A stretch of DNA of 64,000 nt from CAVRQM01 sp963838805. GTDB taxonomy: Bacteria > Pseudomonadota > Alphaproteobacteria > Acetobacterales > Acetobacteraceae. Made by a program: the position numbers and the translations under genes. The stretch spans positions 248,001 through 312,000 of the forward strand of contig CAWISK010000005.1 of NCBI GenBank assembly GCA_963838805.1, in the 5' to 3' direction. Below are positions 7,744 to 17,087 of this stretch, piece after piece. A model generated the notes under the pieces. It worked only from the letters and a program-made list of their open reading frames with translations, was not told where the DNA came from and ran no database searches. Each line of letters begins with the position of its first letter. The first letter of the stretch is position 1.

Positions 7744-9315
7744 TCAGGCCGACAGGCCGCCCGGCGCGTTGGGCAGCACCTGTCGCTGCACCTGCACCGT
7801 CTGCCCGCCCTCGATGTTGACGATGAACTTTTCGTTGATGGCCTGATACTGGATCTGCGCGTCCGACTGCACGTAGCCGAGGCCGGTGCGGCTCGGCGGG
7901 TTGTTGGACGTGTCGCAGACGACGCTGAACGGCAGCGAGCCGTCCGTGCTTCCCAGCAGCCCCTGGCTCAGCATCGCTTGCAGGAACGAGACCTGGGTCG
8001 CGCGGATGCGCCGGAACAGGCTCGCGTTGATGACCTCGCCCACATACTGCCCCATGCCGGCGGCCAGCGTCGCCGCGATGTAGTTCGTCATGCGCGTGTA
8101 GTTGTCGCCGTCGACCGCCGCGTTGCTGCTGGAATTGTGGCCACCGCGCACGCCCCAGAACGAACCTCCCGGCTGCGGGTTGGCGATCACGTCGATGCCC
8201 GCCTGCAACAGCACCGCGAGATCGGCGGCCGAGTAGGTGGTTGCCTGCCCGGTGCCGGGCTGGCCTGACAACTGGCTGCCGACTACGCTGTAGAGCGGCT
8301 TGTTGAGGCTGCTCTGCTCCGGCGAGAGATTGGCCAGCCGTCCGGCCACAAAGCCTTGCGGGCTGACCAGTCGTGTCGTCTGATTGGTCTGGTCGTTCCA
8401 CCAGATCCAGTCGCCGAACATCAGCTTCGCCGCATAGGTGTCGAGCCCGGCGGCCTGCTTCGCCGCAACCGCGTTCTGGATGGTGTCGCCGGCCGGGCCG
8501 GTCAGGACCATGTACAGACCCTCGGAAAGCCCGAACTCCGCCTGCGTCGTCCATTGCGTCGGGTCGTCCGTATCGGCCAGGACGCCGATGCTGCAACCCT
8601 GGCTGCGGAGGGCGTACATGCCGTGGCGCGGCGGCACGTCCACGCCCACAAGCGTTGCCGCGGTCACGTTCGTGGCCCCGTCGCTGCCGGCCGTGCCGGT
8701 GGCAAAGTTCGCGCTCAGCGCCAACGGCGCCGCCGTGGTGCCGCCGGCGCTGATCACGATCAGCTGCGACGGCCCGCGCTGCGGCCCGAAGCCCTGATTC
8801 ACCGCCGAGGCAAGTGCGGTCCAGAAGCTGGCGCCGCTGCCCTGGATGTTGTCATAAACCTCGGGCGGCAAACCGGGGAGTCCCACAGTCAAACGCCAGC
8901 TGCCAGCCTTGCTGCCGTTGCCCAGCGTGACGCCGATCTGATTACCCATCGTGCCAGTATGGAGTGCCGTGAGCACCACGCTGGTCCCGGGCCACGTCAG
9001 GCTTGCGGCGGTATCGGTCCCGTCGCTCACCCGGACGCAACGGAAATTGCTCGCACCCTGCTGCACCGCACAGGCGACGGCCGTTCCCATGTCGAACTTG
9101 CGGGCGTTCACGCCGCCGAAATTCTGCGCGTAGTCTGCCATCGTGGCGACGATCACCGGCTGGCCGATCGGCCCCCAGCTCGCGGTCCCGACCACGCCCA
9201 CCACATCGGTCGGCACACCGTTCAAAAGCAGGTTCTGCGGCGGGACGATCTGCACATACAGGTCGGGCACGACCAGGGCGGTCGTGTTGATACTGCCTTG
9301 CTGGACGATCGGCAT
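7744..9315 (-). CDS. Phage contractile tail sheath protein
   Basis: A 523-residue sheath protein. Recognisable features are the N-terminal NGVPTDVVGVVGTASWGPIG strand pattern, GGVNARKFDMGTAVACAVQQ with the usual FRCVRVSDG strand after it, the central GVLADTDDPTQW motif, and the C-terminal SFWGVRGGHN and IRATQVSFLQAMLSQG regions that form the interlocking sheath handshake. Start ATG 9315 has AGGAGG upstream, overlapping the end of the small preceding gene. This gene establishes that the particle is myovirus-like. It appears intact. Confidence 0.92.
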   Translation of the reverse strand: MPIVQQGSINTTALVVPDLYVQIVPPQNLLLNGVPTDVVGVVGTASWGPIGQPVIVATMADYAQNFGGVNARKFDMGTAVACAVQQGASNFRCVRVSDGTDTAASLTWPGTSVVLTALHTGTMGNQIGVTLGNGSKAGSWRLTVGLPGLPPEVYDNIQGSGASFWTALASAVNQGFGPQRGPSQLIVISAGGTTAAPLALSANFATGTAGSDGATNVTAATLVGVDVPPRHGMYALRSQGCSIGVLADTDDPTQWTTQAEFGLSEGLYMVLTGPAGDTIQNAVAAKQAAGLDTYAAKLMFGDWIWWNDQTNQTTRLVSPQGFVAGRLANLSPEQSSLNKPLYSVVGSQLSGQPGTGQATTYSAADLAVLLQAGIDVIANPQPGGSFWGVRGGHNSSSNAAVDGDNYTRMTNYIAATLAAGMGQYVGEVINASLFRRIRATQVSFLQAMLSQGLLGSTDGSLPFSVVCDTSNNPPSRTGLGYVQSDAQIQYQAINEKFIVNIEGGQTVQVQRQVLPNAPGGLSA

Positions 9316-9318
9316 GGT

Positions 9319-9465
9319 TCAGCCCTCCTGCTTCGCGGCCAGCACCCGCACCACCTGGCGCGCGTGCTCGCTGCCAAGCACGCGCTCAATCTCCGCTTCA
9401 TCCTCGATCACGTCGCCCCTCGCGTGCCGCCCGAAGGCGCGCACGACCACCAGCTTGATGCTCAT
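9319..9465 (-). CDS. Small phage protein of unknown function (48 aa)
   Basis: A short open frame on the minus strand from ATG 9465 to a TGA ending at 9319, preceded by GGAG 5 nt upstream and placed between the 279-residue tail gene and the sheath gene, 3 bp from the latter. The product starts MSIKLVVVRAFGRHARGDVI and ends VVRVLAAKQEG, is basic at the start and acidic in the middle. Mu-like and P2-like operons often carry a small gene directly before the sheath. Its role is unknown. Confidence 0.6.
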   Translation of the reverse strand: MSIKLVVVRAFGRHARGDVIEDEAEIERVLGSEHARQVVRVLAAKQEG

Positions 9466-9476
9466 CGGATCTCCGT

Positions 9477-10316
9477 TCAGGTCAGCAATGTTTTGATGAC
9501 GACGCCGTTGCCGGCGATCTGTGTCTCGCCGAACAGCAGGCGCGGCAGATCGGCGGACAGCGTGGTTGCATAATCGACCGTGTAGATCAGGTCGCGACGG
9601 TACAGTGCGGCGTCCTGCGCGCGGTCGGTGCTGGTAGTCGCCAGATAGCGCAGGCGCCCGGCCATGCCGTCCGGCAGCCCAAGAAAGTCGTAGGTCGCAA
9701 ACGCGCTGTCGAGCGATCCCGCGACGAGATCGCGGGTGGCCGGGTCAGGGCACCAGCAGATCACACGGAACGGCTGAACCTGTCGGCGGGTCTCGCGAAT
9801 GCTCGGCTGATCGGCGAACACCCGCGCCACGATCGAGGCACTTGCCGGCACCAGGACAATTGCGCCCTGCGCCACGGTTGAGCGCAGCAGTCCCGGCACG
9901 CCGGCCAGGGCGTCCGCCAACGCCGCTGCCACGCTCTGCGGCGTGTCACCGGCGATCGTGCGATGCACGACCGCGACCCCATCGGCAAGAATGCCGGCAA
10001 GCTGTCCCGATGTGGCCGTTCCGGAGAAGGTGGCGGCATTGCCCTGCACGTTGACAAAAAGTGCCGGCGCTACCTGTCGCACTGGGCGCCATCCGTCCGG
10101 ATAGCGCGTCGTGACACGTTGGTTGTGCGCATCGTTTGCGATCGTCACGGTGACCCGCCCGGCCGCAAGGTCCGCGTCCAGCGTCGCCGCGTCCGGCCAG
10201 CCGCGATGAACGCGGCACGCCACGCCCGCGATGCAGGGCGCGTCCGGTCCCTGCGGATAGAGCACGCCCGCGACGATCTCGGCCAGAACCTGCTCCACAT
10301 CGCTCTGGTCGGCCAT
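9477..10316 (-). CDS. Conserved phage tail/neck protein (279 aa)
   Basis: Starts at ATG 10316 (MADQSDVEQVLAEIVAGVLY), overlapping the upstream stop as ATGA. The product has a repeated beta-strand pattern (RVTVTIANDAHNQRVTTRYP; FVNVQGNAATFSGTATSGQ; VVHRTIAGDTPQSVAAALAD) and a C-terminal region with YRRDLIYTVDYATTLSADLP. Position between head-completion genes and the sheath suggests a tail terminator or neck protein, and the terminal YTVDYATT motif is reminiscent of tail-completion proteins. I do not recognise the exact family. Confidence 0.5.
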   Translation of the reverse strand: MADQSDVEQVLAEIVAGVLYPQGPDAPCIAGVACRVHRGWPDAATLDADLAAGRVTVTIANDAHNQRVTTRYPDGWRPVRQVAPALFVNVQGNAATFSGTATSGQLAGILADGVAVVHRTIAGDTPQSVAAALADALAGVPGLLRSTVAQGAIVLVPASASIVARVFADQPSIRETRRQVQPFRVICWCPDPATRDLVAGSLDSAFATYDFLGLPDGMAGRLRYLATTSTDRAQDAALYRRDLIYTVDYATTLSADLPRLLFGETQIAGNGVVIKTLLT

Positions 10317-10948
10317 CAGGTCGCCGCCTGTCGCACGACCAGCCGCCATCCGTAGTCGGACAGTTCGGCCGAGGAGATCACGCCGATCCTGCCCAGATCG
10401 TCGGTCACGAGATCCCCCGTCCGCAACGTGATGGATGGCAGCACCGGCAGCAGCACGCTCCAGCCGCCGAGTGTGGCATCGGCGGGCAAATCGGCGCGAT
10501 CGAGTCCCTGGCCGTGCGCCACCATGCTGGCGGGCCAGCCGGTCAGCACAGGCAGAAGCGCGTCGCGCCGCACCCCGCCATAGGGCGCAAGTCCCACGGC
10601 GCCCGTGACGGTCGTGCGCGCGACGCTCACCACACGAATCGCCTTCACACACAGCACCGGCAGCAGCGGCGCCTGACTGGCGACGAACCAGGTGTATTGC
10701 GGCCCCACCAGATAGTCGCCGGGCTGCGTGTACGCCGCATCGAATGCCGCCTCGAACAGCGGGTGACCATAGGCCAGCATGCGCGTGCTGGTCGGCATGA
10801 ACAGCGCCGGCATGCGCATGATCGCCGTGCTGCCCTGCAACGGCGTCGCAGGGCCGATCGGGCGATGCAGATCGTGCAGCGCCCCCATCGCGATCGCGGC
10901 GCGGCCGCGCCCGCGCTGGATGATGTCGTCGATCCGGTCGTAGTCCAT
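10316..10948 (-). CDS. Phage head-tail joining protein candidate (210 aa)
   Basis: Starts at ATG 10948 (MDYDRIDDIIQRGRGRAAIA), overlapping the preceding stop as ATGA, and ends in an ATGA overlap with the next gene. This tight coupling is typical of connector genes. The body is beta-rich (GDYLVGPQYTWFVASQAPLL; GDLVTDDLGRIGVISSAELS). Its slot, second after the capsid gene, is where contractile phages encode head completion or neck proteins. The precise family is not recognised. Confidence 0.5.
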   Translation of the reverse strand: MDYDRIDDIIQRGRGRAAIAMGALHDLHRPIGPATPLQGSTAIMRMPALFMPTSTRMLAYGHPLFEAAFDAAYTQPGDYLVGPQYTWFVASQAPLLPVLCVKAIRVVSVARTTVTGAVGLAPYGGVRRDALLPVLTGWPASMVAHGQGLDRADLPADATLGGWSVLLPVLPSITLRTGDLVTDDLGRIGVISSAELSDYGWRLVVRQAAT

Positions 10949-11325
10949 CAGACCACCAGCTCGATGCCGCCATCGCCCAGCGCCGGCCCGGGCGGCACGC
11001 CCATGAAGCCGCACAGCCGCCTGCGCCAGTCGTCGAACAGCCGCGTGCGGTCGCGCAACTCCTGCGGGTTGCGCGTCCACACCGCCGCCTGCTCGGTATC
11101 CAGCCGCGCCGCAACACCCGGCACGTCGCTCTCGAGCGCGTTGAGCTGTGCCAGATAGTTGCGCGCGACGGCCTCTTCCTGCGGTGCCAGGTTCTGCATG
11201 CGGTATTCCAGCAACCCGTACGCCTGGAAGAACCGCCAGCCCTGGAAGCCCGAAGCACCGACGCCATAGACAGGATAGCCACAGAAGCGCCGGATATCGG
11301 TCAGCTCGTTCTGCAGAAAGGCCAT
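10948..11325 (-). CDS. Phage head completion / connector protein candidate (125 aa)
   Basis: A 125-residue protein directly after the major capsid gene, starting MAFLQNELTDIRRFCGYPVY at ATG 11325 with GGAG upstream. The helical middle (EEAVARNYLAQLNALESDV, then a run of charged residues) and size fit a gp6-like connector, the usual neighbour of the capsid gene. The final FMGVPPGPALGDGGIELVV is strand-like. The stop overlaps the next ATG. Function is inferred from position. Confidence 0.5.
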   Translation of the reverse strand: MAFLQNELTDIRRFCGYPVYGVGASGFQGWRFFQAYGLLEYRMQNLAPQEEAVARNYLAQLNALESDVPGVAARLDTEQAAVWTRNPQELRDRTRLFDDWRRRLCGFMGVPPGPALGDGGIELVV

Positions 11326-11359
11326 GATGCGCTCCGCTCAGTTGGCCGGATGCGGCGGA

Positions 11360-12682
11360 TCAGCCCATGTGCTCGATCATCACTGCGCGCTTGAACGTGC
11401 TGTTAGTCGCAGTAGGGACCGTTTGCGGGTTGGTGGTGACGTCGGACGGCACGCAGAATCCGCCGATCCAGTACCAGCTCTGGGCGATGATCTGCTGCAG
11501 ACGATCGATCGGTTCGCGCGTCACCATCGCCACGTCGTCAATGATGTTCACGATGCTGTCTGCGGGACGCACGTCGTCGGCCGCGATTCCCGCGAAATCG
11601 CCCTCGATCAGCGCCCCCTTGCCGCAGACGATGGGCCGTCGCACCAGGGCGCCGGCAATGGTCGGATGCGCCTGGACATAGGCCTCGGTTGTCGGGATGA
11701 AGCGCAGCCCGAGAAAGTCGTTGATCATGCCGCGCTTGAACACCTGATTGGCGCTGGTCGCACCTTGGAACAGCTGTCGGAACGCCTGGTCGGCGAAGAG
11801 TTGCCGCGCGCTGACCGGATCGAGGTAGCAGTTGAATGCTCCGTCGATATCCGGCACCGCGTTCTGGCGCAGGGTCGCCACCGCGTTGAGCAGGCTCGCC
11901 ATATCCAGCACGTCCCCCGCCACGATCTGCGTGGTGTTGGCGCGGCCATTGGGTCGCACGATGGCACTGGCGGTGGCGGCCGTCACGGTGTTGCCGGCAG
12001 TCCCGTCGCTCACGCTCACATTGCCGGAAAAGGCCAGCACGCCGCTCACGCCGCCCGGCGTGGTCGAGACGTTGGTGACATCGGCCGTGACGCCGACCAG
12101 CGTGTAGGCATTGGCGCCGACCGTCACCGTCAGCGAATTGGTGCCGCCGACTGGCACCTGGACGCCGTTCGAGAACACTGTTTGGAAGCCGCGCACGTCA
12201 TCCACGGCAACCGACGGCCCCGAGGAACTGAGGGTCGTGCGCACACGCGTATTGCCGCCGAAATACGACGCGAACAGGGTATTGCGCGCCAGCTCGTCCA
12301 GGCTGCGCGCCGCCTGCTCACCGTTGATGGCGGCGTTCAGCAGGAACTGGTCGGCGATCCCCACGCGGCTCGTCACCATGTTGAGGTCGGTGGTGGCAGC
12401 GTAGTGGTTGATGGTGATGGTGTACTGCTCGACCGCGAAACTCGCCGGAATCAGCCCATTGTCAAGATTGGTGTTCGTGGCGGGGGCCAGCGGCACCGTG
12501 ACGCTGGGCTTCAGCCCGGCGCGGGTCTTGGTCAAGGTCTCGCCGATGCCCACGGCAAACTTCTCGCGATCAGCTACCGCCCGGTAGCCTAGGCGCGATT
12601 GCAGCGCGTGCTGGAACTCACGCTCCAGGAAGCCCTGCTGGATGATCGCCTGCAGGCTCACGGGAAAGTTCTGGATACCCAT
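11360..12682 (-). CDS. Phage major capsid protein
   Basis: A 440-residue major capsid protein. Start ATG 12682 (MGIQNFPVSLQAIIQQGFLE) has AGGAAA upstream; an in-frame start at 12748 would only add a translated leader. The N-terminal LGYRAVADREKFAVGIGETL and the NLDNGLIPASFAVEQYTITI region, followed by DQFLLNAAINGEQAARSLDE, resemble the N4-gp56/P22-like coat family. An Ig-like insertion, rich in Gly, Thr and Val, appears at residues ~180-260. The C-terminus carries QIIAQSWYWIGGFCVP. It sits next to the scaffold gene and was left intact by the frame breaks. Confidence 0.8.
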   Translation of the reverse strand: MGIQNFPVSLQAIIQQGFLEREFQHALQSRLGYRAVADREKFAVGIGETLTKTRAGLKPSVTVPLAPATNTNLDNGLIPASFAVEQYTITINHYAATTDLNMVTSRVGIADQFLLNAAINGEQAARSLDELARNTLFASYFGGNTRVRTTLSSSGPSVAVDDVRGFQTVFSNGVQVPVGGTNSLTVTVGANAYTLVGVTADVTNVSTTPGGVSGVLAFSGNVSVSDGTAGNTVTAATASAIVRPNGRANTTQIVAGDVLDMASLLNAVATLRQNAVPDIDGAFNCYLDPVSARQLFADQAFRQLFQGATSANQVFKRGMINDFLGLRFIPTTEAYVQAHPTIAGALVRRPIVCGKGALIEGDFAGIAADDVRPADSIVNIIDDVAMVTREPIDRLQQIIAQSWYWIGGFCVPSDVTTNPQTVPTATNSTFKRAVMIEHMG

Positions 12683-12708
12683 TCGCGTTTTTCCTGTCCG
12701 GTTGGGTG

Positions 12709-13095
12709 TCAGAGGCGCCGCAGCAGCTCGGCGCGCGCCGCCTGCCACTCGTCATGGGTCATGTCCGGCGCCCGCCGCTGACGCGGTGGCGTCGCCGGTG
12801 GCGCGCTGGCGACGCTGGAGGAGGACGCCGAGCCGCCGGACAATCCGAACAGCCACGGCTTCGCGCGCTTCAGCGCTGCCATCAGTGCGGCACCGCCCAC
12901 CACCTCGCCGTTGTCGTCGATCGCGAGGTCGCCGGCATCGACCAGCTTCAATCCGTCGAGATCCACCATGCCGGCCCGTGTGGCTTCAGCGCGCAGGCCG
13001 GCGCGCAGCAACGCCGTGCGGTGCGCGGTCTGCACCTCGGCGAGCTGCCGCTCCAGGGCTGCTACCCGTTCATCCGGGTTCGCCTCTTCACTCAT
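12709..13095 (-). CDS. Phage capsid scaffold-like protein
   Basis: Start ATG 13095 overlaps the portal stop (ATGA). The 128-residue product begins MSEEANPDERVAALERQLAE, a short coiled coil, continues with a small domain (GMVDLDGLKLVDAGDLAIDD) and ends with Ser/Pro/Arg-rich linker and a basic C-terminal helix (DMTHDEWQAARAELLRRL). The coiled coil plus basic C-terminal helix immediately upstream of the capsid gene is the standard layout of a scaffolding protein. No separate prohead protease gene was seen in the window. Confidence 0.65.
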   Translation of the reverse strand: MSEEANPDERVAALERQLAEVQTAHRTALLRAGLRAEATRAGMVDLDGLKLVDAGDLAIDDNGEVVGGAALMAALKRAKPWLFGLSGGSASSSSVASAPPATPPRQRRAPDMTHDEWQAARAELLRRL

Positions 13096-14502
13096 GCGCT
13101 CTCCTGCCTCTTGATGCGCGCCAGCTCGTCCGGCACGTCCTCTATGTCGTAGACATCCGCGATCGACTTGATGGCGGTCTCGCGGCTGAGCAGCCCCGCG
13201 CCGGTCAGGGCGCCAAGTGTCTGCGCGTCGTGCGCGCGGTCCTCGGCAGTCAGCATGGTCCAGCGTGGCCATTTCAGGCTGAGGCGCGCCGATGGATCGA
13301 GCGGCTCGACGACACTCCCCAGCACGCGCAGCGGAAACACCTGCGAGGCGCACACGACCATGTTTGCCAATTGCAGCAGGCCAGCGCCGTAGCTTACCCG
13401 CAGACGGTCAGCGAGCGAGATCAGGCCCTGGTTCATCAGCTCCAGCGCGCGACCGCTTTGCGCTGCGGACAGCCGATCGGCACTCGCGCGATTGCCGTGC
13501 ACGCCCTCCAGCGCGTATTCTCGTAGCGCGCGCACATACTCGATCACGGCCTGCGAGGCGGTGCCGCCGATTTCCAGCAGCTTTGCATCGCCGCCTTCTC
13601 CCACAACCAGCGCGTTGCCGCCGCCGCGGATCAGCTCGCCGTCCGGTGCCGCAGGCTCACGGACCAGAAGCAACGGATCGGAGGAGTATTTCAGGCCTCG
13701 TCCGGCCTGCGAAAGCTGATAGTCGATCTCGATGCCCGTCTCGATAGCGGCGGCGAAGGTGCAGGCGCCGTCGATGCTGTCGTCGAGCGCCCCGGTGTCG
13801 CCGGGCAGGTTGCGGATCCAGGCGATCGGCACGAAACCGAGCCCATGCCGCACACTGCGCGCGTCGTCGATGTGCGCAGGGAGTTGTGCGTCCCGCACCG
13901 GCGTCGGCACGAACCAGGTTTCGGCTGCGTCATCCCAGTTGCGCGCGAACCAGTACAGGCTGTCCGGTTCGCAATCCGGATAGCCGCGCTGGAAGAGGAC
14001 GCTGCCCATGACCTTGTATCGTTCGGTGACACCCAGCAGCCGGTCCGGCTCCTGCGGATCCCATTCCGGAGTCAGGAACTTGGTGTCCAGCACCCTGAAG
14101 AAGACCCGGCCGCGCAGCACCCGCATCCAGATCGCAACGCTGCCGACGCTGCCCGCGCGAGCAGCGGCTAACATCGTTCCGTTGAGGCCGGACTCACGCG
14201 ACACGTCGCCCAGCACGCTGCGCACTCGAGCATCGGGCGAGTCGATGGCCGGAAAGTGACCGTCGCCGAACAGCAGGCTGACCGAGTTCATCCACGACGA
14301 TGCGCGCCAGCGGATAACGCACGCTGGGCCGTCGCTTGCGCAGCGGAACGTATTCCCCTCCGGCGCTGCGCTCCTCGTGGAACTCGTACGGCAGTACGTC
14401 ATACAGACGGCCGTCGAGCACCCGCTGCAGGATATCCAGTCGGCGTACCCGTTCGCCGTAATCGGCATCGCTGCCGATCTGCATGCAGATCGTCTCGAAC
14501 AT
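13092..14502 (-). CDS. Phage portal protein (frame broken at ~14290)
   Basis: The portal gene starts at ATG 14502 with AAGGAG 7 nt upstream (MFETICMQIGSDADYGERVR ... YPLARIVVD). At ~14290 the conserved sequence jumps frame to NSVSLLFGDGHFPAID and runs to 13092. Removing one base gives about 469 residues, normal for portals. Later features are the TERYKVMGSVLF region, ASQAVIEYVRALREYALEG with QSGRALELMNQGLISL (the usual portal stalk), and RWTMLTAEDRAHDAQTLGAL. An ATG start at 14468 in the second frame is out of register with the real N-terminus. It lies between terminase and scaffold. Confidence 0.8.
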
Positions 14503-14535
14503 TACGGCTCCTTCGATCGTTCGGCGTCTCGCCGA

Positions 14536-15933
14536 TCAGCGGCCGAGCAGATCCAGCCGCAAGCGGCGCGGCTCGCCGCCCGAATCCTCCAGCAGTGCGA
14601 AGGCGCGCGCCAACGCGTCCACCTGGTCGTCCTTGCGGCCATGCGGAAAGTCACGCAACTCATCGAGCAGCGAAGCGGTCCAGCGCGCGCGCAACACCGC
14701 CAGTCCGCCGGATTGCACCTGCGCGCTGACCGGCCCAGCGCGGGTCATCTTGCTGCCGCTCTCGGGGCTTGCCGCCACACGAAAGCCCGCAAGCCGGCGC
14801 TTCAGGTGCGCAACCTGCTGCACGCCAGCCTGGCCGGGATCCTGCGGCAATCCGATCGGCACCCGACACCCATCCGCCTCGGCCGTGGCAATGATCGCCT
14901 GTTCCACGGCCAACGGACCGCCGCGCAGGCGCACGACATCCAGGACGCACACGCCCGGACCCACGCGTCCGAGCTTTAGGCCCACGGTCCAATCCGGGTC
15001 GCCGCCTTCTCCTGCCTCCGTCGCCGCCAGATCCCAGGCCCGCACCGCGCGATCGCAGGGCGGTTCCGCGTCAAGCAATTCGATATGCTCAGGCCGGAAC
15101 AACGTGCCGGCATCCGGCCGCGGCCGCTGCTGGAACAGGGCGTGCCACATGCGTTCGCCCACCGCACGGCGCTTGCGCGCCAGCAGATCGCCGCTCTCCC
15201 ATTCCGGCCAGAGCGGCTCGCCCGCCCCGCGCCCAAGCGGATCGTCCGCCTCGGCCAATGCCGGCAGGCACAGGGTTTTCCAGCCATCCTGGCCGGCAAG
15301 CAACCGGCCTGCGAGATCGTCCTCGTGCCAGCGCGTCATGACCAACACGATGCGTCCGCCCGGCTTCAGCCGGGGCAGCAGGTCGGCCTGCGACCATTGC
15401 CACAGCGCCTCGCGGGCCGCGGCGCTGTCCGCCTCGGCGTGGCTCTTCACCGGATCGTCGATCAGCACCAGATCGGCGCGTCGCCCGACGATCGGGCCGC
15501 GCACGCCAGCAGCGAAATAGCCGCCGCCGTTCTCGACACTCCACTGACCCGCCGCGCGCTCATCCCGCGCAAGCCGCAGGCCCAGCAGCTTCGCATGATC
15601 CGCGACCAGTGCCCGGGCCCGCCGGCCGAATGAATGCGCCAGCGCCTCGGTATGGCACGCGGCGATGATGCTGTGCCCGGGGTGGCGATGCAGCCACCAG
15701 CCGGGCAGCAGCACGCTGCAATAGGTCGATTTCGCGCTGCCGGGCGGCATCGCCACCAGCAGACGGTCGATCCGGCCATCGGCCACCGCCCGCAAATCCT
15801 CCAGCAGCAGGCGGTGATGCGCCGCGGGCCGCAACGGGTCGAGCGCAAGCCCCGCCCACTCCAGCAGGTCCAGCGAGGAATCGGCCGCGGCCGCGCGCTG
15901 ATCTGCTGCACGCTTGCGCTCGGCCAACCGCAC
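14536..15933 (-). CDS. terL: Phage terminase large subunit
   Basis: A 465-residue DNA-packaging motor. The ATPase domain has a Walker A-type loop (LVAMPPGSAKSTYCSVLLPG, residues ~59-78), Walker B (RADLVLIDDPVKSH) and a coupling segment (IVLVMTRWHEDDLAGRL). The nuclease domain has the metal-binding aspartates in RAWDLAATE and RKDDQVDALARAFALLED. It is the first gene of the packaging module; portal follows after 33 bp. Start taken at GTG 15933. An ATG at 15988 would require a one-base correction. No small terminase is visible in the 0.5 kb upstream. Confidence 0.9.
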   Translation of the reverse strand: MRLAERKRAADQRAAAADSSLDLLEWAGLALDPLRPAAHHRLLLEDLRAVADGRIDRLLVAMPPGSAKSTYCSVLLPGWWLHRHPGHSIIAACHTEALAHSFGRRARALVADHAKLLGLRLARDERAAGQWSVENGGGYFAAGVRGPIVGRRADLVLIDDPVKSHAEADSAAAREALWQWSQADLLPRLKPGGRIVLVMTRWHEDDLAGRLLAGQDGWKTLCLPALAEADDPLGRGAGEPLWPEWESGDLLARKRRAVGERMWHALFQQRPRPDAGTLFRPEHIELLDAEPPCDRAVRAWDLAATEAGEGGDPDWTVGLKLGRVGPGVCVLDVVRLRGGPLAVEQAIIATAEADGCRVPIGLPQDPGQAGVQQVAHLKRRLAGFRVAASPESGSKMTRAGPVSAQVQSGGLAVLRARWTASLLDELRDFPHGRKDDQVDALARAFALLEDSGGEPRRLRLDLLGR

Positions 15934-16429
15934 CCCCGGAAAGCGAAACGGCGGCCGCGGAGCTTGTTGCCCGCACGCCGCCGATCATGGGTGAAACCTT
16001 ACAGGAAAATGGTCCGTCTGGTCAAGGGAAAAATGCCTTTCTCTAAGGCTCTCTTTCCTGGTCGCGGCCAACGCTTACGCATGCGCAGAAAGACCGTCGA
16101 AAGCAGCAGGTTCGCGCCGCGCCCGCCCACGACTTACCATGCAGGGCCTTAATAGCGCCATAATTGCCCCGTGCGCCAGCCGAGTCCGCGCACGTCGTTT
16201 CTGGCAGCCTCAAGCCCGCTGATCTACACATCCGCTCTGTTCGATTGCAATACGGCCGGGCGACGCTGTCCGCCCCGATCGGCTCGTCTGGAAATTTCAG
16301 GGTTGATCTTGCTTGCCAAGGTCTGTTTTATGCGCGGCTGTTCGAGCCGCCAAATGCCCTGTGCTCCGAAGGTCGCCCATCTCCCCGATGCGGCGGGACC
16401 ACTTGGCCAACAACGACGAAGGACGACAC
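15934..16429. other. Intergenic stretch between prophage module and rlpA
   Basis: About 500 bp without a convincing gene. I see no tRNA, att-like repeat, integrase remnant or small terminase. Short frames here lack ribosome-binding sites and family features. Composition is slightly less GC-rich than the flanks. It marks the right boundary of the phage genes, so an attachment site could lie here, but none can be shown from one end alone. Confidence 0.5.
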
Positions 16430-17059
16430 ATGATCGCACGCGCGACGCTGGCCCTGATGCTGGCCTGTCCCTCGGCGACGGTTCTGCTGTGCCCGCACGG
16501 CGCCGCTGCCCAGACCGCATCGCCCAACGCCAGCAAGCGGGAGAAGGCAAGCAGCCTGAACCGCCGAAGTCGCTCCTTCGCGCACCGCGCCACCACCCGG
16601 CGTGACGCGCCGGTGGTTTCGACGCTCTATCCCGGTCCAGTGGTGTCGGCGCTCTATCCGGGGGTTCTGGCAACCTACAATGACGGGCTGGCCTATGACA
16701 CGCCGCGCGGGCCGGACGGGCGTGGGGTGGCGCTCGCGGTTGCTGCTCGTCCGATCCCGCTTGCGGGCATTCATCGGCAGGTGGGCCTCGCCAGCTGGTA
16801 TGGCGGCCGGCGCTGGCAGGGTCACCTGACCAGCAGCGGCACCCGTTACGACGAGAACCAGCTGACCGCCGCCCATGCCACGCTGCCGCTCGGCAGCGAG
16901 GTTCGGGTGCGACTGGTCGGCTCCGATCGCGAGGTCGTGGTGACCATCACCGACCGCCCGGGCACAAGACGACGTATCATCGATCTGAGCCGCGGCGCCG
17001 CGGCGGCGCTCGGCATTCTGTCGCAGGGTATCGCCGAAGTCTCGCTCGAACCGCTCTGA
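16430..17059 (+). CDS. rlpA: RlpA-like septal ring lytic transglycosylase (3D/DPBB domain)
   Basis: A 209-residue secreted protein. Start ATG 16430 has AAGGAC upstream, and the first ~28 residues form a signal peptide (LALMLACPSATVLL ... AAAQTA). A basic, disordered linker follows. The C-terminal ~90 residues are the double-psi beta-barrel of RlpA: QVGLASWYGGRRWQGHLTSS, then GTRYDENQLTAAHATLPLGS with VRLVGSDREVVVTITDRPG and RRIIDLSRGAAAALGI. RlpA cleaves denuded glycan strands at the division site. No SPOR domain and no lipobox cysteine are present, so it is a short soluble form. The histidine in TAAHATLP and aspartate in TITDRP match the usual catalytic pair. Confidence 0.85.
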   Translation: MIARATLALMLACPSATVLLCPHGAAAQTASPNASKREKASSLNRRSRSFAHRATTRRDAPVVSTLYPGPVVSALYPGVLATYNDGLAYDTPRGPDGRGVALAVAARPIPLAGIHRQVGLASWYGGRRWQGHLTSSGTRYDENQLTAAHATLPLGSEVRVRLVGSDREVVVTITDRPGTRRRIIDLSRGAAAALGILSQGIAEVSLEPL

Positions 17060-17087
17060 CGCAGCCCGATCGAATTGCGACAGCCGC

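Noticed and set aside
11324..12592. A plus-strand open frame of 422 codons across the capsid gene.
   Set aside because: Composition is that of an antisense shadow, and the capsid gene on the other strand has clear family features and a ribosome site.
13092..14468. The longest single-frame portal reading from ATG 14468.
   Set aside because: Its first ~55 residues are out of frame with the conserved portal N-terminus that starts at 14502.
1..15933. A Rhodobacter-type gene transfer agent (RcGTA).
   Set aside because: A contractile sheath and P2/Mu-like baseplate genes are present, unlike the non-contractile RcGTA; only a general GTA-like fate remains possible.
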